A DNA stretch of 64,000 bases from Cornus controversa (Eukaryota; Streptophyta; Magnoliopsida; Cornales; Cornaceae). The notes under the pieces are model-generated. The model did not search any database, was not told where the DNA came from, and was given only the letters and a program-made list of their open reading frames with translations. Below are positions 25,822 through 34,800 of the stretch, one piece after another. The stretch covers positions 17,092,146 to 17,156,145 of the forward strand of contig CM048852.1 in the NCBI GenBank assembly GCA_026545225.1. The letters are read 5' to 3'. The first letter of the stretch is position 1; every line of letters starts with the position of its first letter. The position numbers and the translations under genes are program-made.

Positions 25822-28800
25822 GAAAGTGATGGGGGCATTTATATACATTTGTTTTATAAGTTAAGGGTACTTTCGTAATTGAGCATTGCTTAATGAGGTT
25901 AAAGATGCCATTTTATGCATGAGAAGGGCAAAATAGACCATTCATACACTTTTCTAGTGCTGATTCCGTTTGTTGCTGACAGTACATTAACGGAGGGGGC
26001 AAATTGATACGTGAACCCAAAATTGAGGGGGTGTAGTCGGGATTATTGAAACTAGAGGGGTCTAGTCGGGATATTGCCTAAACTGAGGGGGTGTAAGTAA
26101 TATTTACCCAAAACAATAAGAAGAAAGAATCAAACAATATACTGCACAAAATCTGCAATCCTTGTCTCAAGGAAAACTTTCAATAACTGAAAGCAAGACC
26201 CAAACTAGAGTGTAGCTAAAAAAAGTACAGTAAGTACCACCAACATACGCTTTATTCTCATTGATATACCAGAAATATGCTCGTACAGAAATGATACCAG
26301 ATATAACCTTCTAGGAAGCTTCTTTTCTAGGGGAAAAATTAATCAGTAGGCCGCAGTTAGGATGATTGTATTATTCTGGACTATCAAACATTCTATTGTA
26401 CTCAATAATGTTACACCTAAAAATTTATAACTTCTTTTTAACATTAAGCACATAATTCTGGACCGCCTGACACTGTCATACAAAACATGTCAAAGTATCT
26501 ATAAAAAAGGCTCGGGAATTAAAATAAATTGACTATAGATCATTGAATCATGTTGAAACTTGGCCTAGAAAATTTCCCAGAGAAGTACCATAGAGTGGTG
26601 AGTTGGTGTAATAAACTGAAACCAGGATACTTTTTTTTTTTTTTTTGAAAAATAAACTGAAACCAAGGATACTTGTGCTCCCCTTGGAACGATAATGGAA
26701 AATTAGAAGGACCAGAAGGAAGAAATGATGGAAAAGGTATTCTAGGCTTGTTTTATTAGATGGAAAATAATGAGAGTAAAGGAAATGGAAATTTTCCAAA
26801 GTTTTTATGAGTTTGGATAGTATGAAGAGAAAACTATTGGTGAATTCCCACAACAGACTAATTTCTCACTGGCGAATACTCTTTTCCCATGAAACTGATC
26901 CTCTATATATTTTAGTTTCATATTATGCCCCGTATTTCTCACCATCACTATATATGTTGTATCCAGCAAAATCAACCCATATGCTTGTGTTTGAGAGTGA
27001 AACTTTTATTTAGCTTTACAAATGGATTCGATAATATTGATTATATATATATATTTTTTAAAAATGGGTTAAAGAGTGTGGATTTTTAAAAAAAATCCAT
27101 TTGCATTTACTTTTGGTTTATTATGAATAAGCACAATTTTGTAAGCAATATATATCTTTGTAACTTCATGTTTTTCAGAACTTTATTACAATTTTCTTGA
27201 AATTTTTTTATTGTATCCAAATACTGGAAAAGTTGTTTTATTTTCTTTCACTTCACTTTCTAGCAAATTTTTTCTTCCTAACCTAATGGATCCTAGTGAA
27301 GGCACAAGGAAAGCTGTCCTTTTCTTCTTTCGTTTGGTTGAGCTGTGAAGAATGAGAAGCGAAGGAAAAGCTGTTGCATGATTTTACTACTTATCAATGT
27401 TCATATAGTCCCAACTCCTAACAAAAGTTGTATGCTAGCTGAAGCTACCTAACACAACCCTCCTCCATTTTCCGAACTTGAGACTAGTTGTGTAAGGGTA
27501 AGGGTACTAAACACAACATAATCACAGTAAATGTGCAACAGTGAGGAAAATTAATGGTCTTTAACAAGGATAATGCGAGGGGATGGGATCAGGGCAGAAA
27601 ATTATTTGAGAGGGACGGCCTTGTACATGGTTAATGGTTTAATTGAGATTATGGCCTCAGATTGAGCAGAATAATAAAACAGAATCCATGTAACTCCCTC
27701 CAAATAGTTGGGGAAAATTTTTGTTAAACTAAGTTGAGTATAAAGTATTTTTCTGAAGGGAAATAAGTAGAAAATGATGGCTGTTGTTACCCTCCTTTTC
27801 CTTTAGGGCTGCAAAACTCAAGCAGGTTTGGCAGGTTGCAAGCCATGAAATACCCAAGCGATGAAACCTTCAATCAAACCAAATCCAACATGAGCTCCTG
27901 ACCAGTGATAAAGGCTTTGAGCTCATTTGGAATAATTGAGTTTAAAATTGGGTTGGATTCAGGTTGACAACAGCGAAGTATTATTCTACCTAAAACTTAC
28001 AAAGTCCTCAAAAACAATTCAAAATAATATTCTACCATTAAAATAAATAGAAATCAAGAATAATCAATACATGAGTTCAATAATTGCTCATTTGTGTATT
28101 ATATTATATTATATACTTATATATGGGTTAGGATCGGGTTGGCGACTTCAGGCGAGACCTCATTCCAAGCCCAACCTGGATATAATTTGGGTGAGATTTT
28201 TCAACCAAAGTCCAGCCTAAGCTTAAAAAATGCTATCCAAGCCCATGAAAAATCGAATTTTGTGCAAACTAGGTTTAGGTTAGCCCGCCAAAGTTGCAAC
28301 CCTGTTTTTTCTCACTTTTGGAGGAAAATTTTGGTTGGCCCAAATGTTAAGGCACCATTTCCTCTCTTCCTCTCCTTTCCCCTTACACTCCTACAAAACT
28401 ACGAAAATTAAATCCATCCTTCCTCTTTTTTCTTTCCTCTCACTCTTCCATCCTACCAAACAAACCATTAAGGACACATGCAGCCACACAACATACCCAC
28501 CAAACTGTCTATTGCTTTGTTTACAAAGCTGTCACTCAAGCCATAACCTTTGATAGGAGAGTGACATCTAATGTATACCCTGACTTGACCTGATTCAAGA
28601 GCATAAAATCCTTCAATAAGGCTTATTAGAATCCAACACAAACTCTTTATCATTTAGTAAACAAAAATTCAAGACCAGCCCCTTTTTTTGTTAAGGAAGG
28701 CATACAAATATGTCTGAATTAGTATATCAACCCTGCACCACCTCTCTTAGGGGTAAGAGAAGATATCAATCAAGCCAAAGGCTAGTGGTAAATTCTGAGA

Positions 28801-31800
28801 CGAACTTCATCTCATCATTGTAGAAGCAACATCATCAAGAACAAAGCATGCATGACATTCTACAAATGTTCACACATTAATATGATATCGACCTTTTTTT
28901 CCAAGGTTACACAATCTGGTAACAGTATCAATATTAATCCAGGTTGAACTAAAAAGAGACGACAAAACGTATTCAGCCACAATAGATGGGGAATAATAGA
29001 AGTTTGGCACAAAAGGTGAAATTAAAACTCTGAAATGGTCTCAAATCAAACAGAAACTCCAGTACTTTTGAGAGCAAATTGCAGTTAAAGTTTGCAATTT
29101 GAGCAACCAGAAGCCATTGAATTTTTTTAACAGATTGAAAACCATTCCACAAGTAACATATTTACCACAAGTATATTAATCCTTCCAAAGCAACACTGCA
29201 GTTCCGACAAAGTTGAATGTGATAATGATTTATTGGTATTACATTTTTAAATCTGACACAGAAAATTTGACATCAAATGCTATCACTATTTTATTTTATT
29301 TTTATTTTGGAAATAAGAATTAAGGGGGAGAGAGAGAGAGAGACCCAGTGTCAGTAAACTTGTTAAAAAGATGTAATTTTCACAGACAGAATAAAAAAGA
29401 AAGGAGACTTGATAGAAAGCAAAATCCCTTGTCAATAAGAGTGCCTATACTAGAACTACCAGGATAAGTGTCAAGTGGAAAGAGCAATTTCTCAAAAAGA
29501 AAAAATCATACTTTCGACGGGCTCCACCAGGCCGGCTAGGTTCAAGCTTTATGCGTTTCCCAGCTATGTCACTCCTATTCAAAGCTTTAAGAGCTGCCTC
29601 AGCAGCTCTAACATCATAAAACTCAATGAACTTATGGTGTCGCTTGTGTGGTGTTTCCCTGATCTGCATTTTGTACAGAAGGAAATCAAAAGTCATAGAG
29701 GTAATCATGATAACGAGGGAGGTATGCACACAGATTTTACTAACAAAAAAGAGCAAGTATGAAGATAAAGAAATTTGTACCTCTTTCACCTCCCCATAAG
29801 CCCCAAATATTTGACAAAGATCATCATTTGATACTGATGCATCTAAATTGAATACTAAAAGAGTTCCTTGGTTAATATCCTTTTCGGATGGGTTATCCTA
29901 GAAAGTAGCAAGGGAACATAATACATGATATAGATGTTAACATAATCAACAGAATATAAATGTGTCATAATATGCAGAGACTTTAGTTCAAACCTTAGGA
30001 ATTGAAAAGTGAATATCAAGTTTTCTTTGTCTTAAGGGCTTATTCTGTAATCCACGCATTGCAGTTCGAGCAGCTCGGATATCATAGTAAGATATCATCA
30101 CAAAGCCCCTGTGCTTGCAAGCAGTATATAGACTTCTGATATCCCCATAATGCTACAAACAATTATCAGTTTCATGATCAATTAGCATTATCAGTTCAAT
30201 ATTAATAAAATAGAGATATGAAACCGTTTGTGGGTAGAAATAAAATAAGAAGTCGTATCAGGAAACAACACTGTAAAGCCCTAACAATTACCTTACTAAG
30301 GCCCAAGTTGAATTTATGAAGGTTGTAGTTTTAATCAAGCATCACATATGTAATTGTACCTTGAACCATCATATTTATCAAAAAGGCAAACAATTGAAAC
30401 TTGAAAGGCCAATCTATTGAGATGCCTGTGGCTGAGGTCCTATTTCTAAAACCAGCAGCACCAAAAACTATTATTCAAGGAGATGTATTCATTATCCTTA
30501 ACCTTCAGATACTAATCAGTTTTTCACGTGTGTGGAAGCTGGTATTATTCCCAAACATGGTACCAGGATGTATTGTTTGTTTAACATTAAAATTTCCATC
30601 TAATAGGTACATTTGAGCAAGGCTTGTTAAGTTAGCCCAGAGAGAGAGAGAGAGGATACCATCCATATACCTGATAAAGCATATTAAAATGGTTAAAGGG
30701 AGAGGTGGGCTACATGATCAATGCCATATAATCAATAGAATATTTTGCCTTGCATCAATTATATCAATTACACATTATGCCAAACATTGTTCAATAACCC
30801 ACAACAGGACTCTAACCAAAGAAGAGAAGAATTTGCATGTTTTTTCATGTCTGTGGAAAGAATAGGTCAAATAAGATGACAGAAAAAAGAGCATCAACCA
30901 AAAACTAACAACAGCACTGACATGCATATAGAGCTCACTCAATGGATAAAGCTACAAATAAAACCATCATTGACACAACGGAGAGAGGAGTTAGTATGAC
31001 CATGTGAACTGCAAGCTATTGGTATGAGCATAATATAGTTAGTTGCACTGATTTGGGTAATGTAATTGTCACACCCCCCAAATTTAAATATCAGAACACT
31101 AGGAAGCGCAGACATAGGAATACAATATGGACACGATGAGACAACAAATCTCAAAAAAAAAAAATAGGACATGGACATGGCAAGGATACGTCAAAAATAT
31201 AAATAAATAAAAATATATTATTATACAAAAAAAAATTCAATTTCTCAATAATACCACACACATTCTAGGGGATGTCTACACTTTTTATTCTATTCTTCTA
31301 TTTCTCCTCTTTTTCTTCTTCTTCCTCTTGCTTTATCTCTAATTGATTTGGCTTAAATTTTGATATGAAAAGTGAGAACAAATCTTTAGGCAAAAGAACA
31401 AATAGAAGATATCACTAAGCTTACGTTACCCCATTAAATTTTAAAATTCAAATTGAGCCCCATGGTTTTTTAAAAAAAAAAATCACCAATTGACCCCATC
31501 GTGTCTGAAAATGTGTCCCGGCCATGTCGATGTGTATCCAGCCATGTCCCTGGCGCATCGGGGCGTGCCCTTACTGTGTCTGTCTCAAAAAAATAATCAT
31601 TTAAAAACGTGGATACGTGTCCAGCTGTGTCCTCAACGTGTCCGTGTCCGACGGAGTCTCCATGCTTCCTAGTCAGAACATCTTGTTCAATACCCAAACA
31701 TGGTGCATGAACTAGACACATCCATTGCTATATTGGATAATTGTTAGGAATAAGAGTCATGTGTTGGCAATTTCAAAAGACTAATTACTCCATAATAGAG

Positions 31801-34800
31801 ATATAGAAAAAATAAAACATTCTTGTTACTTGTGCAAACATCGAGAGAGGCAAATACAAGGGGTGCGCTAATCAATATTGACAAAAAGGCTTGTTCAAGT
31901 ATATCTGAATTTATAATTATTTTCAACTCTCTATAGCATTTTGTCACTTGCCATGCCCTCCCTTGTATTTGGGTGGGGTGCCTAGGCCCTAGGCACCCAC
32001 GGTAAGACTTTCCTTGTTCGAACCTTGCCCTTAACTAATTTAAATAGTACTCAGTCAAAATTTCAGATTTTAGCGTTAGATCTAGGTGACAAAACAAAAA
32101 AAGAAACAAAATTTACAATCGTACCAATCATTTGCAAGATCAGGAAGTTTTTATATTAGACTTATGGCTAAATCTTTTGGTATTTTCTATTGAATTAGTA
32201 AATAAAGTCGTTTGATGTGTTTGGAGGTTGTTTAGAAGATGCGAAACTCATATGTAAGAGAAAAAAGAGAAAATTTGGGAAAAAAGCAGGTTTATTGTAA
32301 CAACCTACCCTACCCGACACAATATTGTCCACTTACCTGCGGAATTCTGATGGGTTCATGACCATCGCGGCTTTAAAACGCGTTGTGTCATAGAAGGGTA
32401 ATAAACATACATATAGCACTTCACCTTCACCTACCCAGGCGATGTGGGATCGTGACACTCGTAGCCTACCAGTGTGGACTGTGGTAGCTCGCCTAGTGCC
32501 TCGCACCTGCCCATAGAGGTCGTCACAATCCACCCCCCTTGAGGGCCCAACGTCCCCGTTGGCACGCTTTCGGCTGGGCTCCGGCTCTGATACCATTTGT
32601 AACAACCCACCCTACCTAATATAATATTATCCGCTTTTGGCCCTCCCGAAACAAAGACTTCCCAGAGGATCACCTATCCTAGTACTATTCCCAGTAAGCA
32701 CACTTAGCTGCGGATTACTGATGGGGTCATAACCATCACGGTTTTAAAATGCGTTGTATCATAGAAGGGTGAGGAACATACATATAACACTTCACCTTCA
32801 CTTGCCAGGCGATGTGGGATCGTGACACCCATAGCCTGCCAGTGTGGTAGCTCGCCCAGTGCCTCGCACTCGCCCATAGAGTTCGTCATATTTATATACT
32901 AGGGTGGCCAAAACAGTACTATCACAGCCTATCACAGCCGAGTCACACCAAGTTTTGAAACCATGGTCTAGATTGTAGAGTCAAAAAATGAAATTTTGAG
33001 CTTCCCTCTTCCCCTTATAGAGAGAGCCGTTTCTATCTAATATGGTTCTTTCTTCCAAAGGAACATAGGAGTGAGAACCTCAAGGTGTTTTGGAACTTCA
33101 TCATCATCATGATATTTTGTAGGAAAAGGTATGTTTATGTAAAGTCAAAGTGTCTTAGTATTTATGTTTTGAAGAGATGCCATTTTTGGAGTTGTCTTCC
33201 TAGACCACAGTTTTCTGCAGCACGGAATAATATTCTTAATGTGAGATCTTTTATGAGGTAACATTGTTGTTTTCAGGTGGGAGATGATTCTCTGTTTAAG
33301 CTCCTTCATGACCCTTGGTGTGATGGGATGTCTTTGTTACAGAAATTTGGAGGCAGAAATTGCAGAGATTTTGATACAGCTGCTTATGTTTTTTCTGTTC
33401 TTTTAAATGGTCAATGGAATATGCCTTCCTCTGTTACCCAAAGTATGGTGAACTATGTCAGGACCATTAAGTTAAAACCAGGTGCTGATGAGATTTCTTG
33501 GAAGCATGGGAAATCTGTGTGGGACAAGTGCAGAATCAGATACACAAGAGTTAATTGGTATCCACTGGTTTGGAAAAACATCAGACCTAGAACTGCAGTA
33601 GCTTCTTGTCTTATTCTTCAGAATGCTAATCCATCTCTTGTTAACTTGAGAAGGAAAGGTTTTCCTGTCGCTGCTATATGTCGTATCTGCTGGAGAGATG
33701 AAGATTCTTTAGATCACCTTTTCTGGTTGTGTACATTTGTTGCTGAGGTTCGAGGCTGTTGCTGAGGTTCGGAGCTGTATTTTTTATGTCTTGCATTTGT
33801 CTCTTCCTCAAGTCAACTCCATTGTTCAGCTCATTGAGTGGTTTTTGCAAGTTACTAGTTTGAAGAGTCTCAAATCTGCTTTCTTCAGAAGTATTTTTCC
33901 AAATTTTCTGTGGAGATTATGTTCTGAGAGGAATGCTGCTGTGCATGGTGGCACTAGAAGATCAGCTTTGGGTTTGGCTCATGTGGTTCTTTGGGATTGC
34001 TTATTGTTGGCAGGGCTGCAGTTGCATGATCTTTCCCTTTTTATTTCCTGTTTAATGTATTTAGCATACAGTAGTTTTGTTCTTGTTTTGCTTGTATTGA
34101 AAATGGTCTTACTCATTTCCTTTTGATGTGCTTTGAGGGTATGCCCTCTTCATACTTTTGTAGCTCTCTTTTAATAAAATAATCTTCAGGGGGAAAAAAG
34201 GTGTCTTAGTGTTGACAAAATAAGTGTTATAATGGATTGAACAAAATGTCCTTTGTGAGTCAATGTCGGTCAGTTGAAGATACAAAGTGAAGATTAGAAG
34301 GTGAAGACAGAATTACATTGAAGATTAATGAGATCCAATTATACCTTAGATAAAAGGTAAGTGCGACATTGGAGGACCGAGGATGTATGTTGGTTAATAG
34401 ATAGATAGATAGTTGGACCACCCTTGAACTAGGCTCTGAACTCAGTAGGAGGCACCGAGTTAAACTAGGTATAAGTCTTAGGCGGACAACAACCGAGTCT
34501 TAGAAAGCATTTAGAATGGAAGATTGAGTCAGAGTTCTGGTGTAACTTCTTCAGTTCAGTGGATTGATTACTTTGCACTAAGTCTCTTGGTTTTCTTCTA
34601 TTTAGGGTTTTCCATATAAAAATCTAGTTGTCTTGTTCATGATTGATTGTTAAACCTGAGTTAAATTTAAATTAGGCAAGTGTTTAAGCTTGAAATCAAT
34701 CATAAGAGCATAGTAGACCTGTCTACGTATCAACTCATGAATCATCTACACGCATTTACAGCACAACTCTCAGTTTCTACTGCCTTCTTGTAGATCAAAT

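Noticed and set aside
31950-32040. Possible third SINE (TTGTTCGAACCTTG with an inverted CCTAGG..CCTAGG nearby)
   Set aside because: B-box-like only; no convincing A box, tail or target duplication.
32640-32735. 5S rRNA similarity considered as a host 5S gene
   Set aside because: It lies within an LTR with a target duplication and primer site, and has several substitutions; it is Cassandra sequence.
32333-32889. Open frames of 60-90 codons
   Set aside because: They are within the Cassandra element, which is non-coding.
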